A stretch of 64,000 nt of DNA from Pandoraea anhela (lineage in GTDB: Bacteria > Pseudomonadota > Gammaproteobacteria > Burkholderiales > Burkholderiaceae). A program made the position numbers and the translations under genes. The DNA lies in contig NZ_CABPSB010000004.1 in NCBI RefSeq assembly GCF_902459655.1, forward strand, positions 248,001 through 312,000, read 5' to 3'. Positions 55,298-64,000 of the stretch are shown piece after piece; within the stretch, counting starts at the first letter, position 1; every line of letters starts with the position of its first letter. Below the pieces are notes generated by a model. It saw only the letters and a list, made by a program, of their open reading frames with translations, did not search any database and was not told the DNA's origin.

Positions 55298-55484
55298 AAC
55301 GGTGCCGTCTTTGAGTCAGCAAAGACTCTACGCGATCAACGCCCTTCTTTCGCGTCTACGCCCGACGAAAAATTGTGACATTCGGTAACGGATTATTATC
55401 AGGCGACCTGATCAACCCGTTACCCGTACCTTCACTCGCCATCGCGTGCTCTCCCGAGCCTATCGCCTGTGTGACCTCCTGCGC

Positions 55485-55537
55485 ATCTATGAATCTATGA
55501 ATCTATGAATCTATGAATCTATGAATCTATGAATCTA
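55485..55537. repeat. 8-bp tandem repeat, ATCTATGA x6.6
   Basis: Six exact copies of ATCTATGA followed by ATCTA, inside a 302-bp gap. Each reading frame contains a TGA or TAG soon after, so no protein is read through it. A unit of 8 would shift frame with copy number. Confidence 0.9.
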
Positions 55538-55599
55538 GTGCAGCGAATGCCGTCAGAACCGCCCTCAGCCATCGCCCCAAGCGAGTCGGCGTCTTCGCA

Positions 55600-56682
55600 T
55601 CAGGGCAGCAACGCCTCTCGCGTTTGCGCAAACAGCGGATGCGCCATCGCCTCCTCAAGGCGCAGTACCGGTGTCACACAGCAATCGGCTTTGGCGAAAC
55701 GCGCCGTCCAGTCCGCTTGCGAAGCGCTGGCGAACACGACCGCTAACTCAGCCTGAAGCGTTAAGGCGTCCTCGCCACCGATCGCTTGCCCGAGCGACCA
55801 GTGACGCGGTTTCCAATCGCTGCGTTCGAGTACATCGCACAACGTCTCCCAGAACTTCAGTTCAAGCGCGCCCACGGCCATATAGCGGCCGTCGAGCGTG
55901 CGATACACCTGATAGCACGGCACGCCGCCGTTCAACAAATCCCTGCCCGCGCGCGAAGCCTTGCCTCGACAGTGAAGCGCGACCGCAGGAACGAGGTTCG
56001 AACGAAACACTTCGTGCGTCATCGAGATATCGAGCCAGCGCCCGCGTCCGGTACGTTGCGCGGCGACGAGCGCCGCCAGCACCGATTGCACGGCCGCTTG
56101 TGCGCCGCCGTACAGGTCTCCAATCTGAAAATTCGGCACGATGGGCGCATCCCTCGCGTCGCTGAGTTGATCGAGCACGCCCGCGTAGCCGATGTAGTTG
56201 ATGTCGTGCCCGGCTGCTTGCGACATCGCCCCTTGCTGCCCGTAGCCCGAAATCGACGCCATCACCAGCGAAGGCCGAATGCGCGCCAGTGTCTCGAAAT
56301 CGAACCCCAATCGCGCCATGACGCCAGGCCGGAACCCTTCGATCAAGATGTCCGCATGGGCGACATGATCCAGAAAAATCGCACGGTCGTCGGCCTGCTT
56401 GAGGTCGAGTCGCTCGACCGACTTGCCACGGTTGAGCAGTCGCCAGAATGCGCCAGGGGCAGACTCCCCTTCACGCAACATCATCTCGCGGGCATAGTCA
56501 CCTGCGCCCTTGTCTTCGATCTTAATGACATGCGCCCCCATTTCCGCGAGACGCAATCCGGCCAGCGGGCCCGGCAAAAGGCGCGTCAGATCAAGGACGG
56601 TCACACCGGACAGCGGTCTGTCCGGTGCATCATGCGACGAAAACGATTCGCGGGCATTGGCGGCGTCGAGAGCTTCGGTCAT
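55600..56682 (-). CDS. CaiB/BaiF family protein (AMACR-like)
   Basis: 360 residues. LDLTRLLPGPLAGLRLAEMGAHVIKIED (in parts: LLPGPLAGLRLAEMG, AHVIKIED) is the class III CoA-transferase start. The racemase-type motif AGHDINYIGYAG and the Asp in IGDLYGGAQAAV match alpha-methylacyl-CoA racemase catalytic His and Asp. It may therefore epimerise or transfer CoA. ATG at 56682 chosen. It is the last gene of the reverse-strand operon, 109 bp after the other CaiB/BaiF gene. Substrate unknown. Confidence 0.88.
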   Translation of the reverse strand: MTEALDAANARESFSSHDAPDRPLSGVTVLDLTRLLPGPLAGLRLAEMGAHVIKIEDKGAGDYAREMMLREGESAPGAFWRLLNRGKSVERLDLKQADDRAIFLDHVAHADILIEGFRPGVMARLGFDFETLARIRPSLVMASISGYGQQGAMSQAAGHDINYIGYAGVLDQLSDARDAPIVPNFQIGDLYGGAQAAVQSVLAALVAAQRTGRGRWLDISMTHEVFRSNLVPAVALHCRGKASRAGRDLLNGGVPCYQVYRTLDGRYMAVGALELKFWETLCDVLERSDWKPRHWSLGQAIGGEDALTLQAELAVVFASASQADWTARFAKADCCVTPVLRLEEAMAHPLFAQTREALLP

Positions 56683-56791
56683 GGCGTGGATGTGGTGACG
56701 GTGGATGTTCGTACCGTACCGCGCTCGTCCATGGCGCCGCAAGCAGACAACACGCCGAAGTCCTTCGGACAATGCCTAAAAACCGAGCCCT

Positions 56792-58075
56792 TCAGCGGCG
56801 ACTGGCACCGTCTTGCCCAAAAACGGGACCGGCGGGGTCGCCCGCACCGGATACGTCGTCCGGCATCGATCCGTCCGCCGGTCCCGCCACCACCCCCTCG
56901 CTCAACAGGCGCGCGATCTGGTTATCGAGATATCCCAGATCCCGCAGAATCTCATTCGTGTGTTCGCCTGACGCCGCTAATGGACGGCGCGCCGGCAGGC
57001 GTTGCCCTGCCATGGTGATCGGTAGCAACGGCACCTGCGTACGCTCGCCGTCGGGGGTCGTCAGATCGCCCAGACCACCGCTCGCCAGCAAGTGGGGATC
57101 GTCGAACAATGCCTCCGGCTTCACGATCGGCGCAAACGGCAGCCCGTGGCGCTCGAACGCCGCAGCGAGGTAATCGGCGTCGAAACCCCGCATCATGTCG
57201 CGCAGCAACGGCAGCAACCAATCCCGGGCAAGCACCCGGTCGTTGTTCGTCGCGAGTCTCGGGTCGTCCGCAAGATCCTGACGGCCGAACACGTCGCAGA
57301 AAACGCGCCATTGACTATCGCTGACGACGGCCAGGAATATCTGGACACCATCGCGTGCGGCGAACACGTCGTAAACACCCCAGGCGGACACGCGCGCCGG
57401 CATCGGGTCGGGGGCGGTGCCGGTAACTGCGTACTGCTGCATGTGCTGCGCCGCAAGCAGAACGCAATTCTCGAAGAGCGCTCCCTGCACTTCCTGCCCT
57501 CTGCCCGTCGTCTTGCGTTCATAGAGCGCCGCCAATGCGGCGAGCGCGCCGAATACGCCGCCCATGATGTCGTTGACCGATGTCCCCGCACGCAACGGTT
57601 GTCCAGGGGGGCCCGTCATATACGCAAGTCCCGCCATCATCTGCACGACTTCATCAAGTGCCGTACGCGCCGCATAAGGACCGGGCAGAAAGCCTTTGAG
57701 CGAGACGTAGACGAGCGCCGGGTTCAACCGCGACACGGTCGCATAATCCAATCCGATCTGACGCATGCGCCCGGGTTTGAAATTCTCCGTGAGTACATCC
57801 GCCGTACCGACCAGCCGCAGGATCAATTCCCGGCCCTCGGGGCGAGTGATGTCCACGGCGAGGCTACGCTTATTGCGGTTGAACGTTCGAAAAAAACCCG
57901 CGCCGGTCCCTAGCAGACGCCGCGTGGCGTCGCCACCGACCGGCTCGACCTTGATGACGTCGGCACCGAGATCGCCGAGCACCATACCGCACGCCGGCCC
58001 CATGACCATATGAGAAAACTCCACGACTCGAATGCCTTTCAACGGCATTGGCGCCGTGGGAGATGCGTCCTGCAT
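56792..58075 (-). CDS. CaiB/BaiF family CoA-transferase
   Basis: 427 residues. GIRVVEFSHMVMGPACGMVL, LGADVIKVEPVGGD and the catalytic Asp in ARTALDEVVQMMAG are typical of class III CoA-transferases. It lacks the GHDIN racemase motif of its neighbour. The start follows the hydratase stop by three bases and the ribosome binding site (GGAGG) lies inside the hydratase's last codons, so translation is probably coupled. The C-terminal ~30 residues are extra Gly/Asp-rich. Confidence 0.9.
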   Translation of the reverse strand: MQDASPTAPMPLKGIRVVEFSHMVMGPACGMVLGDLGADVIKVEPVGGDATRRLLGTGAGFFRTFNRNKRSLAVDITRPEGRELILRLVGTADVLTENFKPGRMRQIGLDYATVSRLNPALVYVSLKGFLPGPYAARTALDEVVQMMAGLAYMTGPPGQPLRAGTSVNDIMGGVFGALAALAALYERKTTGRGQEVQGALFENCVLLAAQHMQQYAVTGTAPDPMPARVSAWGVYDVFAARDGVQIFLAVVSDSQWRVFCDVFGRQDLADDPRLATNNDRVLARDWLLPLLRDMMRGFDADYLAAAFERHGLPFAPIVKPEALFDDPHLLASGGLGDLTTPDGERTQVPLLPITMAGQRLPARRPLAASGEHTNEILRDLGYLDNQIARLLSEGVVAGPADGSMPDDVSGAGDPAGPVFGQDGASRR

Positions 58076-58078
58076 CGG

Positions 58079-60133
58079 CTAACCTCCGGGACCCGCTCGT
58101 GACGCCTCACCGCTGCGCCACGCCGGCGTGCAAGCCGTGTGCACGGTGCGCGCAGTGTGCGCCGTGTGAGAAGCGAATCCATCGCGTCGTAATTGATCGA
58201 AGCCGACGATATACCCCGCCAGGGCACTCGCCGCCACCGTGGCCGGACTGCCCAGCCACATTTGCCCCGGGCCTGAGCGTCCGGGGAAGTTCCGGTTCTG
58301 CGCACTGATGACGACGTCGTCCGATGCCGTCGAAACGCCGGGCCCCGCGTTGACACAGGCCCCGCAGCCCGGTGACAGCATCGTTACGCCTGCGGCCGTG
58401 AACACAGCTGCGTAGCCCTGCGCCTCGCACCATTGGCGAACGTCTTCGCTTCCATACTGCAAATAAAAGCGCACGCCATCGGCGACGCGGTGGCCTTGCG
58501 ACAGTCCCCAGGCGAGCACGTCGTGGCACGCCCGCAGATCGTCGCGCTTGCTCCCGGTACACGATCCGCCATAAGCGATATCGATCGGTACTGCCGCCGA
58601 GAGCTCGGCCAGCGCCACGCCGTTCCCCGGATCTCCGGGACTCGCCACCATCGCACCTAACTGCGCACAATCGATTTCAATCACATGCGCATACGACGCC
58701 TGCGTATCGCTCGTCATCCACGCCTCCAGCGTTACTTCGATTCCGCGTCGCTCCCGCAAATACCGTACGGTTTCGTCGTCGGGCACGATCAGCCCGGTCA
58801 GCCCTCCGATCTCGGCCACCATGTTGGTCAGCGTGGCGCGCTCGTCGGTCGACAAGTGTGCTACGGCCTCACCGGAGAATTCGATGATTTGCCCGATCGC
58901 GCGGCCATCGCGGATGTACGGCAAATGAAGCAGATGCAAGGCGAGATCCTTCGCACCCACGCCCGCCGGCAAGCGCGAGCGCAGATGGACAAGGCAGGTG
59001 CCGGGCACCGCAAGTCGCGCATCCCCGGTCAGCCAGGCATTCGCCATCTCCGTGGCGCCCACACCGAAAGCGAAAGCGCCGATGGCGCCGCAATGGGGCG
59101 TGTGAGAGTCCGTGCCGACAATGACTTGTCCCGGCAGCGCATAGCGCTCCAGCATCAGCGCATGGCATATCCCCTCCGAGCCGCCGCCTGCGGCGCGTCC
59201 ATGAAGACGCAGACCGTATTGCGCGCAAAACTCGCGTTGGACCGTACCTAAACGCTGCGCCGCATCCACGATCTGCGGTGAGCGGCTGCCATCTTCTGAA
59301 AGCGCGTCCAGATGTGTCAGATGATCCTCGAAGCACAGCACCGTGGCCGGCTCGTGCAATTCAGGGACGTCGCCGCCGAATGCGTGGCGCAGGAAGCTCA
59401 CTGCCATCGGCGTGACGTATTCATGAGAAAAACGCCAGCTTGCGGGGACGAACACCGCATCTCCCGCCCTTACGCGGGCAACGCCCAACGCTTTCGCGAC
59501 GATCTTTTCGCCGTAGGTCATGGCGCCCGCCGCATGCGCAGGCTGCGGCGGCGCGATATCGCCCGACAACCGCCGTCGCGTATAACCGAACAGCCCGCCG
59601 CTGCGCACGACAGCCTCGCCCAACGGATCGCAATCCTCGAGAAATGCGTCGATCGGGATTGCCTCCCCGTTCTGCAACCGCTCCGCCAGCGTGAGATCGG
59701 TCGACATCAGCAGCCCCAGGTTCTGGCAATTTTGCGCATAAATGCGCTCGAAGCTTTCCGCAATCACGATACGGATGCCTGCGCACCATTCGGCAAACGG
59801 ACTCGCCTCTCGCGACGAGCCTTTGCCTCGCCGCAGCCCGGCCACCGACAACGCGAAGCCTCCTTCGCGCACCGCCTTCGGCTTGACGGGAAAAACGCCC
59901 GCCGGGTCTGCGGTGTCTTCGTTGCACCGTAAGCCCACGTAAGCGTAGTCGCCCAGCGACTCGTCGAACGCAAGACACGCGCGGGCGGGCGTGATTTCGT
60001 CGGTGGATATCTGGTCGCGCAGCGCGCCGGCCTCTGCCCGCGTCAATACTTCGCCGGCCAGTTGGCGGTCAATCGCCTCGGCCCGGTCGCTCAACCACAG
60101 CACCCGACCATTCAATTGCACGGTGGCTTGCAT
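58079..60133 (-). CDS. Aconitase-superfamily hydratase, single chain (LeuD-like domain then LeuC-like domain)
   Basis: 684 residues combining both halves of an isopropylmalate isomerase-type enzyme. The N-terminal ~180 residues carry the swivel-domain motif GKGSSREASPFAEWCAG and ERIYAQNCQNLGLL, and the catalytic LeuC-like part follows. Cluster ligands are seen in GTDSHTPHCGAIG and SPGCGACVNAGPG, with SCTGSKRDDL as the substrate loop. In usual aconitase the swivel is C-terminal, so the order is reversed. Reaction is hydration/dehydration of an organic acid; substrate unknown. ATG at 60133 (MQATVQLNGRV). Confidence 0.88.
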   Translation of the reverse strand: MQATVQLNGRVLWLSDRAEAIDRQLAGEVLTRAEAGALRDQISTDEITPARACLAFDESLGDYAYVGLRCNEDTADPAGVFPVKPKAVREGGFALSVAGLRRGKGSSREASPFAEWCAGIRIVIAESFERIYAQNCQNLGLLMSTDLTLAERLQNGEAIPIDAFLEDCDPLGEAVVRSGGLFGYTRRRLSGDIAPPQPAHAAGAMTYGEKIVAKALGVARVRAGDAVFVPASWRFSHEYVTPMAVSFLRHAFGGDVPELHEPATVLCFEDHLTHLDALSEDGSRSPQIVDAAQRLGTVQREFCAQYGLRLHGRAAGGGSEGICHALMLERYALPGQVIVGTDSHTPHCGAIGAFAFGVGATEMANAWLTGDARLAVPGTCLVHLRSRLPAGVGAKDLALHLLHLPYIRDGRAIGQIIEFSGEAVAHLSTDERATLTNMVAEIGGLTGLIVPDDETVRYLRERRGIEVTLEAWMTSDTQASYAHVIEIDCAQLGAMVASPGDPGNGVALAELSAAVPIDIAYGGSCTGSKRDDLRACHDVLAWGLSQGHRVADGVRFYLQYGSEDVRQWCEAQGYAAVFTAAGVTMLSPGCGACVNAGPGVSTASDDVVISAQNRNFPGRSGPGQMWLGSPATVAASALAGYIVGFDQLRRDGFASHTAHTARTVHTACTPAWRSGEASRAGPGG

Positions 60134-60261
60134 GAGATCGCTCCTCGAATGTTCCCGCATGGGTTCACCCGTTGGAATTGCAAGTTACGTGCCGACGCCG
60201 CAGGCGACAGCGAGGGAAAAGTAAAGTCATGATGTCCAAACGCTCGTTCGTCAGACAACAC

Positions 60262-61338
60262 TCAGGGGTATTGGCGATTCGCCTGCGTGGCAAACGTATT
60301 CGTCCACGTGTCGCCCAACCGGATCTGCGACCGTTGAACCTCGGGTGAGAAGGCGCTCAGCGCCCTGAGCGCCGTCGCCGGCCCATCGGCCGGCATCATG
60401 CCGTCGGGGGAGAAGGCCTCACGACAATTGGCGAACGCCTTGAGATAGAGCACCTTGTTGCCGAGCAGATAAGGCTCGGGCACCGTCTTGAGCAATTGCG
60501 CTGCCGATGCATGTTGCAGCCACTTGTCGGCCCGCACGATCGCGTTCGCTAATGCCTGTACCGTTCTCGGATTTTTCTGAATGAAGTTTTGGGGTGCATA
60601 CATCACGGCCGCAGGCATCGGACCACCGAACATTGCGCGGGTGCCTGCCTGCGTACGTGTATCGATCAGCACCTTCACGTCGCCCGACTCCTGCAACAAC
60701 GTCATCATCGGATCCACATTGGAAACCGCGTCGATTTCTCCGCTGCGCGTCGCGGCTACGACGGTCGCACTGCTCCCCACGCCAACGATCGATACATCGG
60801 TCGGTTTCAGTCCGACTTTCGTCAGTGCAACGCTCACCAGCATGTGCGTACTGGACCCCGGCGCGCTCACTCCGACACGCATGCCCTTCAAATCTTTGAC
60901 CGACGTCACTTCGTTGGCCCTGCGCTTGACGACGCCAAGCACGAGTTGCGGCGCTGCCCCAAGCACGACGAACGACTGGTAGGTCAGTCCCTTGGTCTGC
61001 ATGAGCAACGTATGCTCGAACGCACCGGTCCCCACATCGGCGCTGCCGCCAACGACGGCCTGCAACGCCTTCGAGCCGCCCGCGAAGTCCTCGATGGTGA
61101 CATCAAGCCCCTCGTCCGCGAAGTAGCCGAGTCGCTCTGCGATGGTGAGGGGCAAGTAGTAGAGGCCGGGCTTACCGCCCACGGCGATGGTGATCTTCGG
61201 CTTTTCGAGCGGCTGGGCCGGTGCAGCGGACGCCCCGGCGCTCAGGCTGAGAGCGATAAAGCCCAACGCCATCAGCGTAAGCACGAGAATCAGACGTCCC
61301 ACGGCTTCGCGCACGCGGCGCGCTTCGGCATGTGTCAT
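60262..61338 (-). CDS. ABC transporter substrate-binding protein (NMT1/TauA-like)
   Basis: 358 residues. A signal anchor/peptide (LILVLTLMALGFIALSLSAG, ASA cleavage) precedes the mature domain, which has the NMT1/THI5-like pattern GKPGLYYLPLTIAERLGYF and DVGTGAFEHTLLM. GGAGGAGAC lies before the ATG at 61338. No ATPase or permease gene adjoins, so it is an orphan binding protein, perhaps for the acid handled by the operon. It is 128 bp upstream of the hydratase gene. Confidence 0.88.
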   Translation of the reverse strand: MTHAEARRVREAVGRLILVLTLMALGFIALSLSAGASAAPAQPLEKPKITIAVGGKPGLYYLPLTIAERLGYFADEGLDVTIEDFAGGSKALQAVVGGSADVGTGAFEHTLLMQTKGLTYQSFVVLGAAPQLVLGVVKRRANEVTSVKDLKGMRVGVSAPGSSTHMLVSVALTKVGLKPTDVSIVGVGSSATVVAATRSGEIDAVSNVDPMMTLLQESGDVKVLIDTRTQAGTRAMFGGPMPAAVMYAPQNFIQKNPRTVQALANAIVRADKWLQHASAAQLLKTVPEPYLLGNKVLYLKAFANCREAFSPDGMMPADGPATALRALSAFSPEVQRSQIRLGDTWTNTFATQANRQYP

Positions 61339-61530
61339 CGCGTGTCTCCTCCCGCATAAGGCGGGATACAGGCGCGCCCCGGCTCGTCGGCCGGAATCGC
61401 TATCGGCTCCCAGAGCATCCGCCGCCCGCGACACCTCGACAAGAGGTGTTTCGGCATGCCAGACGTCGCGGTTCACGATGGCTGTTCTTCGGTAGACGCG
61501 TTGCGCGGATGCCGATACGGGATGATCCCG

Positions 61531-62490
61531 TCATGCGTCATTCGTCTCAGGTCCTGGATTGCCTTGATTCCCGTGCCCCCCCGCAACGTTTCGCGCACAC
61601 AAGTGATCGACCAGCATGCGAGACGCAACAGGTAGGGCGTCGTACCGGCGAACACAGACGACGAGGCGTCGCTCTGCCCATGGGTCGGTCAACGGCACCA
61701 TGCGCAACGCCTCGCCGTCCGTTACCTGGGAGTAGATGCCCACCGCTTCCCGGGGCGCGATGGCCAGCCCGAGTTGGGCCCGCACCATGCGGCACACCGC
61801 CTCGAACGTCGAGACATGGATACGAAACTTGACGGTTTTTCCCTGCTCGGCGGCCAGACGCCGAAACACGGTGTACATGGCGCTGTCCGGATGAACGCCG
61901 ATCTGGTCGAAATCCAGCGTTTCGATGAACGACAGCTGCGGTGCGCACGCAAGCGGATGGTCCCGGTGCAGCACCGTCACGATCTGGTCGTGGCGATAGG
62001 GAAAGACCTCGACGTCGCGGGTGTCGACGGCATCCCAGCAAATGCCGATATCCGTGGCGCCGTCCGCCACGCCGCGTACGACCTGCACGCTGGTGTGCTC
62101 CTCGAGATCGACCTTCACCCCTTCGTGCCGACGCAGGAAAGCGCCGAGTTCGTCTGGCAACGTTTCGACGATCGAGGAAACGTTGGCGAAGATGCGGATA
62201 TGGCCCCGTACGCCGCTGGTGTATTCCGACAGGTCGCCCTGCATCTTCTCGAGGCTGCGCAGCACATTGCGTGCGTGATGCAGCAACGCTTCGCCCGCCG
62301 GGGTAGCCCTGACGCCCCACTTATGGCGCTGCAAGAGCGCCGAGCCGACCAGCGATTCGAGGTCGTTGATCCGCTTGCTGACGGCAGAAGGCGCGATGAA
62401 CTCGCGCTCAGCCGCACGGGCAATGCTGCTTTCTTCGCAAACCGCGACGAACAACCGTAACGAAACGAGATCGATCCGCCATAGCGCCAT
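61531..62490 (-). CDS. LysR-family transcriptional regulator
   Basis: 319 residues. LysR HTH: LVSLRLFVAVCEESSIARAA and IAPSAVSKRINDLESLVG (an Ala-Pro-Ser variant of the usual recognition helix). The effector domain includes HDQIVTVLHRDHPLA. GGAG with proper spacing precedes the ATG at 62490. It is upstream of and on the same strand as the catabolic operon, with 192 bp before the binding-protein gene, and is its likely activator. Confidence 0.92.
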   Translation of the reverse strand: MALWRIDLVSLRLFVAVCEESSIARAAEREFIAPSAVSKRINDLESLVGSALLQRHKWGVRATPAGEALLHHARNVLRSLEKMQGDLSEYTSGVRGHIRIFANVSSIVETLPDELGAFLRRHEGVKVDLEEHTSVQVVRGVADGATDIGICWDAVDTRDVEVFPYRHDQIVTVLHRDHPLACAPQLSFIETLDFDQIGVHPDSAMYTVFRRLAAEQGKTVKFRIHVSTFEAVCRMVRAQLGLAIAPREAVGIYSQVTDGEALRMVPLTDPWAERRLVVCVRRYDALPVASRMLVDHLCARNVAGGHGNQGNPGPETNDA

Positions 62491-63065
62491 GCCCGTCTCC
62501 AGAAGGCACTGCATTGACAGCGATTTTGCGGCGCATGTGGCAAAAACGCCACTCGGGGCCACCCCTGAAGACGCACGAAAACAACAGCCGATCAACGCGC
62601 CGTGTGTGTGATCCGAAACGAATCACAGGCCACGCTCCGGCAATCGGGAAGCCATGACCTTAGAGGGAGGTGTGGGGAAGCAACGACCGGAGCGCCCCAG
62701 TGACACGGAACCGACGCCGTCTCGACAGGTTGCACGCTCCCATCGGACGTCCTGCGTCCGGTGAAATGTCCTTGCGCCGATCCCTCCCAGGACAACCGCC
62801 TAACGCATCGCCCCCATCAGCAGAACGGCACTCCAGCCGCCGTCAGCCGTGTTGCGCGGTGCCTCAGGCGGCGGTGCCGTCGCCAAGGCCATGAACAGCC
62901 AACATTTGCAAATGACGATCGCAATCATTTTGTTGACGCTCAATCATCCCGGCATGGTCGCCGGGTCTGATTTGACTATAGTGCGACGCTATCGACGCGG
63001 CAACTGTGAAACGTTTCTAGATTTAACAAACGGCGCCAAGACGGAGCCGGTGGCCGGCCTCTACC
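62491..63065. other. 575-bp intergenic stretch
   Basis: No convincing gene on either strand. It holds a perfect hairpin CCCGGC-ATGGTC-GCCGGG (62948-62965) without a T-run, which may end the permease transcript, and an imperfect symmetric AATGA...TCATT element near 62911-62929. The lysR promoter should lie near its left end but was not assigned. Confidence 0.5.
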
Positions 63066-64000
63066 TTACTGACGGCGGGCGATCGCGCGGGCCAGCACCA
63101 GCACAGGCAGCAACCCGACGAGTACCAGCGTCAGGGCCGGCACCGCCGCCTCGGCCAAACGCTCATCGGCAGCGAGGTGGCTGGTAATCACAGCGAGCGT
63201 ATCCATATTGAATGGCCGCAAGGCGAGCGTGGCGGGCAGCTCCTTCATGACGTCGACGAACACAAGCAACGCTGCCGTCAAGACGCTTCCCCGCAACAAC
63301 GGCAAGTGGACACGACGCAACATCGACCACCCACCTACCCCCAGGCTGCGGGCGCTGGCGTCGAGATTCGGGGCGATTCTGGCAAAACCCGCATCCACGC
63401 TTTGAAGCGCGGCCGGTAGAAACCGCACGAGGTACGCGTAGATCAATACGCCGCCGGTCCCGGCGAGCACAAGACCGTTCGCGCCGAAAAAATTCCCCAG
63501 CCAGGTGTCCAGATGCAAGACCGGCGTGAGGATGCCTAACGCGATGACCGCCCCCGGAATCGCGTACCCAACGCCGACGAGCCTCACGGCGATACGTGTG
63601 ATGCGTCCCGGTGCGAGTCGCTGCGCATAGCCGAGCACGAGCGCGAACACGCATGCCACGAGCGCGGCCACTGCCGCGAGGCGCACCGTGTTGTAGACCC
63701 ATTCGCCATAACGTGGCCACGGCACCTGATCCAGCTCGGAAACGGCCAACCGCAACATAATCAGCGCCGGCAGCGCGAAGCCGATGACGAGCGGCAGCGC
63801 ACAACCGATGGTGGCAAGCCCGCCACGCAGGCCTCTGAGATGTGTGCGGCGTGCCGTCGTCGGCGCCCGTCCCGGCGCACCGTAATAACGCAGCCGCGCA
63901 CGGCTGCGTGCTTCCGCGATCAGCAGGACGAGCACGGCAACCAAGAGACAGGCGGACAACTGTGCAGCCGCCACACGGTCGCCCATCGAGAGCCAGGCGC
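63066..64000 (-). CDS. ABC transporter permease, FbpB type (5' part outside window)
   Basis: The frame is open to the window edge, giving the last ~311 residues. About seven helices are seen, including the C-terminal module of a two-module permease. The conserved EAA-like loop DASARSLGVGGWSMLRRVHLPLLRG faces the ATPase. The family (FbpB/ThiP-like) imports Fe(III), thiamine or phosphonates. An internal ATG at 63986 exists, but the coding sense and helices suggest continuation upstream. Substrate not decidable. Confidence 0.88.
   Translation of the reverse strand, partial: AWLSMGDRVAAAQLSACLLVAVLVLLIAEARSRARLRYYGAPGRAPTTARRTHLRGLRGGLATIGCALPLVIGFALPALIMLRLAVSELDQVPWPRYGEWVYNTVRLAAVAALVACVFALVLGYAQRLAPGRITRIAVRLVGVGYAIPGAVIALGILTPVLHLDTWLGNFFGANGLVLAGTGGVLIYAYLVRFLPAALQSVDAGFARIAPNLDASARSLGVGGWSMLRRVHLPLLRGSVLTAALLVFVDVMKELPATLALRPFNMDTLAVITSHLAADERLAEAAVPALTLVLVGLLPVLVLARAIARRQ

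Noticed and set aside
62908-62932. Fur-box-like sequence AATGACGATCGCAATCATT.
   Set aside because: Symmetry is partial and the hexamer match is weak; it lies downstream of the permease, not in a position to control it.
1-64000. Search by eye for tRNA, rRNA, CRISPR arrays, insertion sequences, prophage genes and riboswitches.
   Set aside because: None had enough support; no tRNA-like cloverleaf, repeat-spacer array, transposase or integrase motif was seen.

Overview
The window reads as chromosomal DNA of a high-GC betaproteobacterium of the order Burkholderiales, most likely family Burkholderiaceae and Pandoraea-like. That placement is an inference from gene content and protein flavour (stand-alone RsxB next to Nth, DUF1841, DUF2322, DUF2917, DUF4399, UbiC, intracellular PhaZ, the Gcr-type membrane protein, an IscR/IscS pair). 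No rRNA, tRNA, CRISPR array, intact insertion sequence or prophage was seen. Most of the sequence is ordinary, densely packed core genome on both strands.

Layout. 1-3.5 kb: iscS (cut by the window edge), iscR with an IscR-type promoter, and a gene for a Gcr/'site-specific recombinase' membrane protein. 3.7-7.4 kb: a low-molecular-weight protein tyrosine phosphatase, then a gene-poor, AT-richer patch with an unknown membrane protein and two small secreted proteins; one of these is a repeat protein of the predicted 7(1) septoil-knot type. 7.4-15.1 kb: uvrB divergent from tyrB, phaZ, a TetR regulator, rsxB and nth. 15.2-18.5 kb: a RutE-like nitroreductase, a DMT exporter, DUF1841 and two tandem cytochromes c. 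18.7-22.5 kb: a MoxR ATPase/VWA pair, benE and DUF2322. 22.7-28.6 kb: a spermidine-synthase-like protein, a family 6 DNA glycosylase, ubiC, htpG with a sigma-32 promoter, and a MocR regulator.

28.9-36.2 kb: DUF2917, a VOC protein, a DMT exporter, a PLP aminotransferase and RidA; then MFS/LysR divergent genes and a CopD-like membrane protein. 36.2-45.5 kb: parC, a lytic transglycosylase, DUF4399, parE (with a DnaA-box pair on its promoter), uup, an ElaA-type acetyltransferase and a small unknown protein. 46-55.3 kb: two unknown membrane proteins, glnS, a urea transporter, a candidate antisense-strand small RNA, a photolyase, two lipoproteins, MgtC and SOS-controlled dinB. 55.6-62.5 kb: a catabolic-looking operon (LysR, orphan substrate-binding protein, single-chain aconitase-superfamily hydratase with the swivel domain first, two CaiB/BaiF proteins). 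The right edge holds the 3' end of an FbpB-type ABC permease.

Genes that work together: iscR-iscS (Fe-S assembly) with Fe-S clients rsxB and nth; uvrB, nth, the family 6 glycosylase, phr and dinB (DNA repair, spread out rather than in an operon); parC/parE (topoisomerase IV); MocR, aminotransferase, exporter and RidA (probable amino-compound metabolism); and the 55.6-62.5 kb operon, whose substrate is unknown. The most interesting non-coding signals are the two tandem IscR-type sites, the sigma-32 promoter of htpG, three CTGTAYCG repeats at the MocR promoter, the DnaA-box pair at parE, the LexA box at dinB, a G-quadruplex motif upstream of parC, and a structured candidate sRNA at about 50.0-50.1 kb.
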